Source: CAYWRZ01 sp964460845
GTDB lineage: Bacteria > Bacteroidota > Bacteroidia > Flavobacteriales_D > UBA2798
Assembly: GCA_964460845.1 (NCBI GenBank)
Contig: CAYWRZ010000005.1
Location: forward strand, 62,001 to 126,000
Direction of reading: 5' to 3'
DNA: 64,000 nt
Below, in pieces: positions 27,722-35,661 of this stretch. Within the stretch, counting starts at the first letter, position 1, and each line of letters begins with the position of its first letter. Below the pieces are notes generated by a model. That model had not been told where the DNA came from, did no database searches, and saw only the letters and a program-made list of their open reading frames with translations. A program made the translations under genes and the position numbers.

Positions 27722-27729
27722 TAGCTTTG
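27722..27729 (+). promoter_or_regulatory. -7 element for the LptD-like gene
   Basis: TAGCTTTG is an exact TAnnTTTG match, 43 bases before the ATG at 27773. It lies upstream of, and faces, the minus-strand element at 27754-27761, so the two predicted transcripts would overlap by roughly ten bases. Confidence 0.5.
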
Positions 27730-27753
27730 CGCTTGGTAAAAACACCTTGTTTA

Positions 27754-27761
27754 CAAAATTA
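27754..27761 (-). promoter_or_regulatory. -7 element for the amidase operon
   Basis: Minus-strand TAATTTTG is an exact TAnnTTTG match, 49 bases before the amidase ATG at 27704. No good -33 TTG was fixed. Confidence 0.5.
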
Positions 27762-27772
27762 GTACCATCAAA

Positions 27773-30307
27773 TTGCAGGTGCTTCAGGGCCTTATACAAT
27801 TTATCCCCGTACGACTGTTGATAAACGGATGTGCAGTACTCGGAGTTACGTCTCTGAGCGCCCAAACGCATACCGACAGTATCCCGACCGACGCTCCCCT
27901 GAAAACCGAGCTTTTTTACAAAGCCAAAGATTCGATCCGCTTCGATCTGGTGGAACAGAAAATCTACCTGTTCGGCGACGCAGAGGTGAATTACGAAGGC
28001 ATAAAGCTCAACGCCGGGTATATAGAATACGGTTTTTCAGACAATTTGGTATATGCCTCCGAAACAATCGACAGTACGGGTAAATCGGTCGGAAAACCGG
28101 TGTTCGACGACGGCTCTCAAAAGCTCAGCGCACGTGAAATACGCTATAACATCCAAACCAAAAAAGGGAATATCAGAGATGTAAAAACCCAGCAGGGCGA
28201 AGGATATGTCCACATGGGCGTAGCCAAAAAACACCCCGATAACGAGGTACACCTCCAGCACGGCAAATACACGACCTGCGATCTTGACCATCCGCATTTT
28301 TACTTCAACCTGCGCAAAGCCATTGTCATTCCCGACGATAAAATCGTGTCAGGCCCGGTAAACCTGGTGATTGCCGACATTCCCACTCCGCTCATGCTAC
28401 CTTTCGGTTTTTTTCCGAACAAAAAAGGCGAAGCCAGCGGATTAGTGGTTCCCACTTACGGCGAATCGCCGGAATTAGGCTTTTTTCTGCTCAACGGAGG
28501 CTATTACTTCCCCATCGGTAAAAAAGGAAAAGCCGATATGCAGGTGCTCGGCGACATCTATTCGCGAGGAAGCTGGGGATTACGTACTATTAACCGCTAT
28601 GCCAACCGCTACAAATACCGGGGCGACCTCAATCTCTCATACAGTCAACTGAACCGAGGTGACCCCGAATTTCCCGATTTCTCCCGCAACCAGGAGTTTT
28701 TTATCCGCTGGCGGCACGAGCAAGATGCCAAAGCACATCCCTACCGCCGCTTCAGCGCCAATGTCAATGCGGGAACGACACAAAATTTCCGCAATAACTT
28801 CAACACGGATCTGAATACCTACCTGACCAACACCTTTCAGTCGAATATCGCCTATTCGTACAGCTTTCCGAATAAGCCCTTTACGATGTCGGCCAACCTG
28901 AGGCACAGCCAAAACTCGGTTACCCGCGTGGTCAACGTGATTCTTCCGGAACTGACTTTCAATATGCTGCGCATTTATCCTTTTGCCCGTAAAAACCCGG
29001 TAGGAGCAAAAAAATGGTACGAGCAAATCGGGGTAACCTACAATACGCAGTTTAAAAACGACCTGACGGTAGCCGACAGCCTTATACGGATGAACGATTT
29101 GGGCAGTTTGACCGATCGTATGCGCTACGGGATGCGTCACAGCGCTGTGGCCGCCACTTCATTTAAAATTCTGAAGCAGAAATTCACCTTCAATCCCTCG
29201 GTTTCTTTCACCGAACGCTGGTATATGCAAACCATCGAACGCGCCTGGGACAATGACCTGCAAGCCGTCGTCACCGATACTATCAACGGTTTCAGCCGCA
29301 TTCACGAATATAATTTTAACGGTTCGCTCACCACCAAGCTGTTCGGATTTTACGCTTTTCAGGGTGCCCGCCAAACACGTATCCGACACGTGTTTACCCC
29401 CGCCCTCAATTTCACCTACCGCCCCGATTTCGGTTCGCTCGAATACGGGTATGTCGGCAACAACGGCGCTTACGGAAGCTATTCGCCTTTTGAAAACGGT
29501 ATTTACGGCCGGCCGGCCGAAGGACAATCGGGAATGGTACGGCTCGATCTGGTCAACAACCTCGAAATGAAGTTCAAAAGCGCAAAGGATACCGTAACCG
29601 GCTTCAAAAAAGTGATCCTCATCGAAAACTTTACGACCAACCTCGCCTACGATATGTTCCGCGATTCGCTCAACTGGTCGAACCTCACCCTGAGCGGAAG
29701 AACCACGCTTTGGCGCAACCTCGGACTGGTCTATAACGGGGTAATGGACCCTTATCAATACGAAAACGGAATAGCCCGCAACAAGCTGATGATCAGCGAC
29801 AAAAAAGGACTCGGGCGCTTCACCTCCAACGCTGTAGCCCTGACCTGGAACCTGCGCAGCAAACAAAGTACACGCAGCAAACCGCGCCACCCCGATGCGG
29901 AAGCGGAAGCCCAGGAAAACGATCCGGCTTACCTGCGCAACAGCGGCGCTTATGTCGATTTCACCGTACCCTGGATGCTCAACCTCAGCTATACGATGCG
30001 TTCGGATCGGTATTTCATCAATGCAAAAGACACCACCGTACTTACTCAGGCCATTGTATTCGACGGCGATTTCCTACTCACCGAAAAATGGAAAATCGGT
30101 TTCCGCTCGGGCTACGATTTTGTCGCAAAAACATTTACGCCCAGCGAAATCAACCTGTACCGCGATCTGCACTGCTGGGAAATGCGCTTTACCTGGATTC
30201 CCTTCGGCTTCCGAAAAAGCTATATGCTACAGATTAATATCAAATCGTCGATGCTACGCGATCTCAAAATGACCCGCAGAAGAAGCTGGTTCGACAACGT
30301 ACCGTAA
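27773..30307 (+). CDS. LptD-like outer-membrane LPS assembly protein
   Basis: 844 residues. A signal peptide is present (INGCAVLGVTSLSAQ, residues 17-31). An OstA/LptA-like jelly-roll segment comes next (about 50-210: DSIRFDLVEQKIYLFGDAEV, NYEGIKLNAGYIEYG). A long beta-barrel follows, rich in aromatic-ended strands (GSWGLRTINRYANRYKYRGD and similar), ending RSWFDNVP. This is the Bacteroidota form of LptD, which inserts lipopolysaccharide into the outer leaflet of the outer membrane with LptE. The N terminus lacks the conserved disulfide Cys pattern of proteobacterial LptD as far as I can see. It stands alone, divergent from an amidase operon. Confidence 0.88.
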   Translation: MQVLQGLIQFIPVRLLINGCAVLGVTSLSAQTHTDSIPTDAPLKTELFYKAKDSIRFDLVEQKIYLFGDAEVNYEGIKLNAGYIEYGFSDNLVYASETIDSTGKSVGKPVFDDGSQKLSAREIRYNIQTKKGNIRDVKTQQGEGYVHMGVAKKHPDNEVHLQHGKYTTCDLDHPHFYFNLRKAIVIPDDKIVSGPVNLVIADIPTPLMLPFGFFPNKKGEASGLVVPTYGESPELGFFLLNGGYYFPIGKKGKADMQVLGDIYSRGSWGLRTINRYANRYKYRGDLNLSYSQLNRGDPEFPDFSRNQEFFIRWRHEQDAKAHPYRRFSANVNAGTTQNFRNNFNTDLNTYLTNTFQSNIAYSYSFPNKPFTMSANLRHSQNSVTRVVNVILPELTFNMLRIYPFARKNPVGAKKWYEQIGVTYNTQFKNDLTVADSLIRMNDLGSLTDRMRYGMRHSAVAATSFKILKQKFTFNPSVSFTERWYMQTIERAWDNDLQAVVTDTINGFSRIHEYNFNGSLTTKLFGFYAFQGARQTRIRHVFTPALNFTYRPDFGSLEYGYVGNNGAYGSYSPFENGIYGRPAEGQSGMVRLDLVNNLEMKFKSAKDTVTGFKKVILIENFTTNLAYDMFRDSLNWSNLTLSGRTTLWRNLGLVYNGVMDPYQYENGIARNKLMISDKKGLGRFTSNAVALTWNLRSKQSTRSKPRHPDAEAEAQENDPAYLRNSGAYVDFTVPWMLNLSYTMRSDRYFINAKDTTVLTQAIVFDGDFLLTEKWKIGFRSGYDFVAKTFTPSEINLYRDLHCWEMRFTWIPFGFRKSYMLQINIKSSMLRDLKMTRRRSWFDNVP

Positions 30308-30331
30308 AAAAGTCAGAAAATTTCAGGAAAC

Positions 30332-31303
30332 TCAGGATTGGGAAACGGTGTTGACCGTTTTTTCGACCTGATAATTGTTGCGGGTGGCCGAATTGCGCAC
30401 CAGTAACTCCGCCAAAAACCCGGTAAGAAACAGTTGCGTGCCCAATATCATGGTGACCAGCGCGATGTAAAACATCGGTCTGCTGGTAATCAACACACCT
30501 TTGGTATGGATAAATAATTTTTCGATGCCTAAGTACACCGCGATAAAAAATCCGATTACGAACATCAGCGTGCCCAGCGAACCGAAAAAGTGCATGGGTT
30601 TTTTGCTGAAACGGCTTACAAAAGTAATGGTAAACAGATCGAGAAAACCGTTGATAAAACGCTCGAATCCGAATTTGGAGCTACCGTATTTGCGGGGCTG
30701 ATGCTGCACCACTTTCTCCCCGATTTTACGAAAACCGTTCCATTTGGCTATCACAGGAATGTAGCGGTGCATTTCGCCCATCACTTCGATAGATTTGACC
30801 ACTTCCGAACGATAGGCTTTTAATCCGCAGTTAAAATCATGCAGGTTATGAATACCCGACATTTTACGTGTAGCCCAGTTGAATAGCTTGGTAGGAATGG
30901 TTTTAGTAATCGGATCGTAACGTTTTTGTTTCCAACCCGATACAAGATCATAACCCTCTTCGGTAATCATGCGGTACAGATCCGGAATTTCGTCGGGACT
31001 GTCCTGCAAATCAGCATCCATCGTAATGACGACCTGCCCTGAGCTGGCTTCAAAACCCACTTGCAGTGCCGCCGATTTACCGTAGTTACGACGAAATTTA
31101 ATCCCCCTTACTTGCGGCAGCCGGGCTGCAATCGCTTCTACCACCGCCCAGGAACGATCGCTGCTGCCATCGTCCACCAAAATCACTTCGTAGGTATAAG
31201 AATGTGCAATACACACACGATGAATCCAGTCGCAAAGCTCGGTAAGCGATTCTTCTTCGTTATAAAGCGGAATAACAACGGAAAGGTCGGGTGAAAGGCT
31301 CAA
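30332..31303 (-). CDS. Family-2 glycosyltransferase, DPM1/ArnC-like, with C-terminal membrane helices
   Basis: 323 residues. GT-A fold: SVVIPLYNEEESLTELCDWI, VILVDDGSSDRSW, ITMDADLQDSPDEI (the DxD region) and a HDFNCGLKAYRSEV loop. Two transmembrane helices near the C terminus (FGSLGTLMFVIGFFIAVYLG and MFYIALVTMILGTQLFLTGF) fit the polyisoprenyl-phosphate glycosyltransferase group, which makes undecaprenyl-phosphate-linked sugars for transfer across the membrane. The only plausible in-frame start is a TTG at 31303, because the Rossmann strand begins seven residues later and a stop lies six codons upstream. A TAnnTTTG-like match overlaps this start and is discounted. Confidence 0.92.
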   Translation of the reverse strand: MSLSPDLSVVIPLYNEEESLTELCDWIHRVCIAHSYTYEVILVDDGSSDRSWAVVEAIAARLPQVRGIKFRRNYGKSAALQVGFEASSGQVVITMDADLQDSPDEIPDLYRMITEEGYDLVSGWKQKRYDPITKTIPTKLFNWATRKMSGIHNLHDFNCGLKAYRSEVVKSIEVMGEMHRYIPVIAKWNGFRKIGEKVVQHQPRKYGSSKFGFERFINGFLDLFTITFVSRFSKKPMHFFGSLGTLMFVIGFFIAVYLGIEKLFIHTKGVLITSRPMFYIALVTMILGTQLFLTGFLAELLVRNSATRNNYQVEKTVNTVSQS

Positions 31304-31351
31304 AAGTATAGCTTGTTTTTACAAAAATGAGAAAAAGATTTGAATCCCCGC

Positions 31352-32221
31352 TCAATGGGTGGTAGTCATATCGGAAGCGACCACTATAATATAGTCGGCC
31401 AAACCTTCGTATTCTTTCTCTAATTTGGAGGGATCATCCTGCGAAACCGTAGTAAACGCACCTACTTTAAGTGAGGGAGCATATTGCCTGAGGTACCAGC
31501 CTGTGCCCTGTCCGCGATCGGAATGGTAGGCGCCGTTCAGGTGAATGACACGTGTACCGGCTACGGCGTTCAATTTTATAAAATGGGCCATAGTGGCATC
31601 TTTGATGGCCTGTGCTTTGGGCAGGTTTTCGCCGCCATGGCCGGCGCCCATGCTGAGCATTTCCTTGTAGCAGTCGAGCTCCGGGTCGTAAGGTACGGGC
31701 AGCGGAGCCAGGTAACGACGAGCTTCTTCCGAAAGACTGTCAAGCCCCTCAAATCCTTTGCGATACACCAAATTTGCATAGCGCCTTGGTACATTGGCAC
31801 ATACTACCGGCAGTCCGTTTTCTTTGGCCCACTCGACCAGGGGTTTGTAATCGGTTTTGTAGTTTCTCCAAAGCCGGATCTCTTCTTCAAAGTTTTTTAC
31901 GCTGATGCGATCGCCGAGGTATTCGTCCATAAGAAGCTGATTATCGGCTTCAAACATTTCCATCGAAAGCACTACCCGCTTGTCGTTGAGCGCATAAGCC
32001 TGTTTAGCCAACCGAAGCTGCAGCCAGTGCGACACGGGATTATTGTGCTGTTCGCCGAAAAGAATCACATCGTTGCGCAGCAATTCGGCAGCCGCTTCCC
32101 TGAAATCGATTTTTTTCCCTTTGCGATCATATACCTGAAAAGCCAGGGTTTCATTTTTTGCAGGCCGGGTAAGACCGAGCAAAAGCGGAGTCAGCAAGAA
32201 TAGTCCTATAAGTTTCTTCAT
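31352..32221 (-). CDS. ChaN-family exported haem-binding-like protein
   Basis: 289 residues from the ATG at 32221; the open frame continues upstream, but only this start gives a signal peptide (KKLIGLFLLTPLLLGLTRPA). The ChaN/DUF399 pattern is clear: VILFGEQHNNPVSHWLQLRL, LSMEMFEADNQLLMDEYL, then VVCANVPRRYANLVYRKGF and HLNGAYHSDRGQGTGWYLRQ. Conserved His and Glu residues in these motifs correspond to the haem-binding cleft of Campylobacter ChaN and to the TIKI/EreA-like fold. No lipobox Cys is visible at the end of the signal. Role in haem/iron handling is by family only. Confidence 0.85.
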   Translation of the reverse strand: MKKLIGLFLLTPLLLGLTRPAKNETLAFQVYDRKGKKIDFREAAAELLRNDVILFGEQHNNPVSHWLQLRLAKQAYALNDKRVVLSMEMFEADNQLLMDEYLGDRISVKNFEEEIRLWRNYKTDYKPLVEWAKENGLPVVCANVPRRYANLVYRKGFEGLDSLSEEARRYLAPLPVPYDPELDCYKEMLSMGAGHGGENLPKAQAIKDATMAHFIKLNAVAGTRVIHLNGAYHSDRGQGTGWYLRQYAPSLKVGAFTTVSQDDPSKLEKEYEGLADYIIVVASDMTTTH

Positions 32222-32288
32222 GAGGCTGAAAAATTTTGGAAGCGTAAAAATAACCCAAATACCTGTTCGCGCCACATAAGATTCATTG

Positions 32289-32296
32289 TATCTTTG
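32289..32296 (+). promoter_or_regulatory. -7 element for mnmA
   Basis: TATCTTTG is an exact TAnnTTTG match ending only 5 bases before the ATG at 32302. Transcription should begin within a few bases of the start codon, so the message is leaderless or nearly so. Confidence 0.6.
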
Positions 32297-32301
32297 CAGG
32301 T

Positions 32302-33489
32302 ATGAAACGTGTAGTGGTCGGCTTGTCCGGCGGAGTAGATTCGAGCGTAGCGGCATACCTGTTGAAATCGCAGGGCTACGAGGTAATTGGCCTGTTTATG
32401 AAAAACTGGCACGACGAGTCCGTAACCCTGCACAACGAATGTCCCTGGGTGGACGACAGCGCCGATGCCATGCTCGTAGCGCAAAAGCTCGATATTCCTT
32501 TTCAGGTGCTCGACTTCAGCAAAGAATACAAAGAGCGTATCATCGACTATATGTTCAGCGAATACGGACATGGCCGCACGCCTAACCCCGATGTGCTGTG
32601 CAACCGCGAAATAAAGTTTGATATCTTTCTGGAAGCCGCGCTGCGCCTCGGGGCCGAATTTGTAGCCACCGGGCATTATTGCCGCAAAGACACGCTCGAA
32701 AAAGACGGCCAAACGGTACATCGCCTGCTATCGGGAGTGGATCCGAATAAGGACCAAAGCTATTTTCTCTGTCAAATCAGTCAGGCACAATTGTCCAAAG
32801 CGCTTTTCCCAATCGGGCATCTGCTGAAAAGCGAAGTACGCGCCATAGCCGCACGCGAAGGACTTATCACCGCCGAGAAAAAAGACTCGCAGGGACTCTG
32901 CTTTGTCGGAAAAATAAGCCTGCCCGATTTTTTACAGCAAAAATTAAGCGTATTAAAAGGTGAAGTGATTGAAGTACCGGCCGATATGCCGCAATACAGC
33001 CATTACGAGGAATACGATGCAACACCTGCCTTTTTGGAAAACCTGAGCCTGCCTTTTCACTATGAAAAGAACGACGGCAAAGTGGTAGGTCAGCACGACG
33101 GTGCGCATTTCTTTACCATCGGGCAACGGCGCGGACTGCAAATCGGCGGTTCTCCCCAACCGCTTTTTGTAGTGGCTACCGATGTGGAGCAGAATGTAAT
33201 TTACACCGGCCAGGGCGAAAATCACCCCGGTCTTTACCGCAAAGCGCTAAAAGTAGAACCCTCCGAAATACACTGGATACGGGAAGACCTCGCCTTGCAA
33301 ATCGGCGAAAGTATGCCCGTCAATGCACGTATCCGCTACCGGCAGCCCTTAGAGAACGCCACGCTTTACCGCAAATCCGACGGCTTGTACCTGCTTTTTG
33401 AGCGGCCGCAAAAAGGAATTACACCGGGACAATTTGCCGCCTGGTACCTCGGCGAAGAGCTGTTGGGATCAGGTGCGATAAGCGCATGA
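32302..33489 (+). CDS. mnmA: tRNA-specific 2-thiouridylase MnmA
   Basis: 395 residues. It thiolates U34 of tRNA-Lys, tRNA-Glu and tRNA-Gln. The PP-loop ATP-binding motif GLSGGVDSS is at residues 7-15. The catalytic Cys is C100 in TPNPDVLCNREIKF and the second Cys is C200 in DSQGLCFVGK, forming the disulfide used in sulfur transfer. KDQSYFLCQI and the tRNA-binding TIGQRRGLQIGG are also present. The length is somewhat above the typical 360-370, due to a loop around residues 230-255. Single gene, divergent from the ChaN-like gene, with a promoter element almost touching the start codon. Confidence 0.97.
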   Translation: MKRVVVGLSGGVDSSVAAYLLKSQGYEVIGLFMKNWHDESVTLHNECPWVDDSADAMLVAQKLDIPFQVLDFSKEYKERIIDYMFSEYGHGRTPNPDVLCNREIKFDIFLEAALRLGAEFVATGHYCRKDTLEKDGQTVHRLLSGVDPNKDQSYFLCQISQAQLSKALFPIGHLLKSEVRAIAAREGLITAEKKDSQGLCFVGKISLPDFLQQKLSVLKGEVIEVPADMPQYSHYEEYDATPAFLENLSLPFHYEKNDGKVVGQHDGAHFFTIGQRRGLQIGGSPQPLFVVATDVEQNVIYTGQGENHPGLYRKALKVEPSEIHWIREDLALQIGESMPVNARIRYRQPLENATLYRKSDGLYLLFERPQKGITPGQFAAWYLGEELLGSGAISA

Positions 33490-33599
33490 TGCATTATGTT
33501 TTTTTCGGCAAATTTTACTTCTTCAAATATTTCGATCGATTTAAAAAAACGTTTTATATTAGCCCCGAAAATTGAACGCAAAGCCAGCTAACACGCAGG

Positions 33600-33977
33600 A
33601 TGGAAAAGAAAAGAAAGATTATCAGTTTTGAAAACCTGAGCCCCGAGTTACAGGAGGCCATGAGAAAGCGATACCCGTCTGGATTTCACGGGCATACCCA
33701 GCGTATCGATACCCCTAAAGAAACGCTGACCGTAGTGAGCTTCGAAACCGACGATTCCATTTATATGGTGAAAGTAAAGCTGACCGATAAAAAGTCGAAA
33801 GCGGTGGATGAAGAAGACGAGGAGTTTTTCGGCGACGATGAGTTTTCAGTACCCGACTCTTCCGCTTCCGGCGGATTTGAGAAAGAGAAAGAAGAATTCG
33901 GCGACGAAGACGAGGACGACGATTACGGCGACAAGCCCGATGAAGACGGGAATGAGGAAGATGAAGATGAAGATTAA
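33600..33977 (+). CDS. Conserved small protein with an acidic C-terminal tail
   Basis: 125 residues. The N-terminal 65 residues form a compact domain seen in many Bacteroidota (ISFENLSPELQEAMRKRYPS, then TVVSFETDDSIYMVKVKL). The C-terminal 55 residues are almost all Asp/Glu with a few Gly and Lys. The tail recalls the RNA-polymerase delta subunit or nucleic-acid mimics, but no homology to delta is evident in the N-terminal part. Cytoplasmic. It is followed 37 bases later by a membrane-protein gene. Function unknown. Confidence 0.82.
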   Translation: MEKKRKIISFENLSPELQEAMRKRYPSGFHGHTQRIDTPKETLTVVSFETDDSIYMVKVKLTDKKSKAVDEEDEEFFGDDEFSVPDSSASGGFEKEKEEFGDEDEDDDYGDKPDEDGNEEDEDED

Positions 33978-34014
33978 ATCTTCCGGCTCATCTTTTCTTT
34001 GAACGCAAACGCTT

Positions 34015-34662
34015 ATGCAAGTCTATTTCCTTGATAAAAATTCGATCGAAAAGCTGGTCATCCGTTGGGATAAAGGCATGACGAATGTCACATTGGAAAA
34101 AGACGATTTTGTGTTAGGACAATTCGGCTCTATTGAGGAACTGATCGAAGAACAAAAATTTGACCTGCCCGACGGCCGTGTGCTTTCCGTCCGCTTTCAC
34201 GAAGATACTTCCGATTTCGCCATTAAATTAGATAGCGAATACCTGCCCGGTTCGATACACCATCCCGCCGCAAAGCTCAAGGCTCCTTTTCAGGTATTTC
34301 TCCTTTTCGGCACGGCAAACATACTCCTCACCCTCGCACTGGCCTGGTACCACAAGCAGCCGATCTTAGGCAACCCCGTATTATTGGGCGTAGGTATAGG
34401 ACTGCTCTTTATCGGCATGGGCTGGCTTATCCGTAAAGGCTCGCTTGTAGCCCTCATTCTCTGCACTACCGTGATAGGGCTTAGCGTACTATTGCTACTT
34501 TGGATTTGGTACCTCATAGGCACCACCGACGTATCGGCATTGATACTGCGTAGCACCATGCTCATTTATTGCATTACCTGCTTCCCCAAAGTAAATGCAC
34601 TGCGTCGCTACGCGCAAAGTAAAGCCGAAAAAACAGCATTGCTCGACGGCCATAGCTTCTGA
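34015..34662 (+). CDS. Hypothetical four-helix membrane protein
   Basis: 215 residues. A soluble N-terminal domain of about 90 residues (FGSIEELIEEQKFDLPDGRV) precedes four transmembrane helices (FQVFLLFGTANILLTLALAW, PVLLGVGIGLLFIGMGWLI, LVALILCTTVIGLSVLLLLW, and ALILRSTMLIYCITCF). No catalytic motif is recognisable. The stop lies 5 bases before the TTG start of the following Nudix gene, so these two and perhaps the acidic-tail gene are co-transcribed. Confidence 0.72.
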   Translation: MQVYFLDKNSIEKLVIRWDKGMTNVTLEKDDFVLGQFGSIEELIEEQKFDLPDGRVLSVRFHEDTSDFAIKLDSEYLPGSIHHPAAKLKAPFQVFLLFGTANILLTLALAWYHKQPILGNPVLLGVGIGLLFIGMGWLIRKGSLVALILCTTVIGLSVLLLLWIWYLIGTTDVSALILRSTMLIYCITCFPKVNALRRYAQSKAEKTALLDGHSF

Positions 34663-34667
34663 AAATT

Positions 34668-35093
34668 TTGACTCCGCTTTTTAATATCCGGGTTTACGGA
34701 CTCCTGCTGCACGAAAAAAAAGTGCTGCTTTCGGACGAAACCTATCAGGGCAAGGCATTCACCAAATTTCCCGGCGGGGGACTGGAAAAAAACGAAGGAC
34801 TACTCGACGCGCTAAAACGTGAACTCTGCGAAGAGCTACATATCGAAACCTCGGAATTCGTGCATTTTTACACCACCGATTTTTTTCAGGCTTCCGCATT
34901 CAATCCCGAAGAACAACTTATCAGCATGTATTATCAGGTCACTAAATTCGACCTGGCGAAAATTAATGCGCGCATAGCAATGCACATTCCGGGCGAACGT
35001 TTTCGCTGGGCGGAAATAGCCACACTTACCGAAGCGGATCTTACTTTTCCGATCGACAAAAAAGTAGCCCTGCTCCTCAAAGCAGCCACCTAA
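34668..35093 (+). CDS. Nudix hydrolase
   Basis: 141 residues with a complete Nudix box, GGGLEKNEGLLDALKRELCE then ELHI (G-x5-E-x7-REUxEExGU). The catalytic Glu residues of REL-CEEL are intact. The enzyme hydrolyses a nucleoside diphosphate linked to another group; the exact substrate (nucleotide, sugar nucleotide, dinucleotide) cannot be told. The start is TTG at 34668, five bases after the previous stop; no ATG occurs before the conserved NIRVYGLLLHEKKVLL strand. Confidence 0.9.
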   Translation: MTPLFNIRVYGLLLHEKKVLLSDETYQGKAFTKFPGGGLEKNEGLLDALKRELCEELHIETSEFVHFYTTDFFQASAFNPEEQLISMYYQVTKFDLAKINARIAMHIPGERFRWAEIATLTEADLTFPIDKKVALLLKAAT

Positions 35094-35121
35094 AAAAGCA
35101 AGGCGGGTAAAGAAAAACTAC

Positions 35122-35529
35122 TCAGGAAATCGGATTCAGCACCACGCTATATACGATAAGCGAGTGGATATCGCGGCCGTAAGTAAGCTTGTCGAGCGCG
35201 TCCCACACGTGCTGCGCACGGAAATAAGAAGTATGCAATTCCTGCTCGCCGCGCAAAGACCATTGTAGGGTATAGCTGCTTTCTTTTTCACGATGCTCCT
35301 GCACGTATTCGAGCATTCTTTTTAACACATCTACCTTGTCGTACCCTTCGACGGTATGGAAGAGGAACGACTGTCGGTGCCGGGGATTTACCGTTATCAA
35401 ATCGAGCCGCGTACGGGCCGGATCAGCGCCGGTGTATTCAAAAATGAGACTTTCGGAACCCAGTCCGCCGATATATTGCCCTATTTCTTCCTGCAAACGG
35501 GCTATTTCAATATGGTCGTCAGTATTCAT
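35122..35529 (-). CDS. Conserved hypothetical protein (135 aa)
   Basis: A soluble, mixed alpha/beta protein without signal peptide or transmembrane helix. Phrases include DDHIEIARLQEEIGQYIGGL, RQSFLFHTVEGYDKVDVLKR and SSYTLQWSLRGEQELHTSYF. I do not recognise the family. It is convergent with the Nudix gene (28 bases between stops) and divergent from the fumarylacetoacetase gene (132 bases). Confidence 0.7.
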   Translation of the reverse strand: MNTDDHIEIARLQEEIGQYIGGLGSESLIFEYTGADPARTRLDLITVNPRHRQSFLFHTVEGYDKVDVLKRMLEYVQEHREKESSYTLQWSLRGEQELHTSYFRAQHVWDALDKLTYGRDIHSLIVYSVVLNPIS

Positions 35530-35661
35530 AATACGAAGTTTAGACTAAAATAAAAGGGCTGCCTCCTGTAACGAAGATACGTAATTACATGGATTCTCTT
35601 CTTTTCGCTTTGCCGTCAAAATGCGCAAAAACATTACCTTTAAACCCTAAATCAGTCTTGC

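Noticed and set aside
31301..31308. TAnnTTTG promoter for the glycosyltransferase
   Set aside because: It overlaps the only usable start codon, so it cannot drive a message that contains that start.
33808..34002. Alternative-frame gene inside the acidic-tail gene
   Set aside because: A shadow in another frame of the Asp/Glu codon run; low-complexity product.
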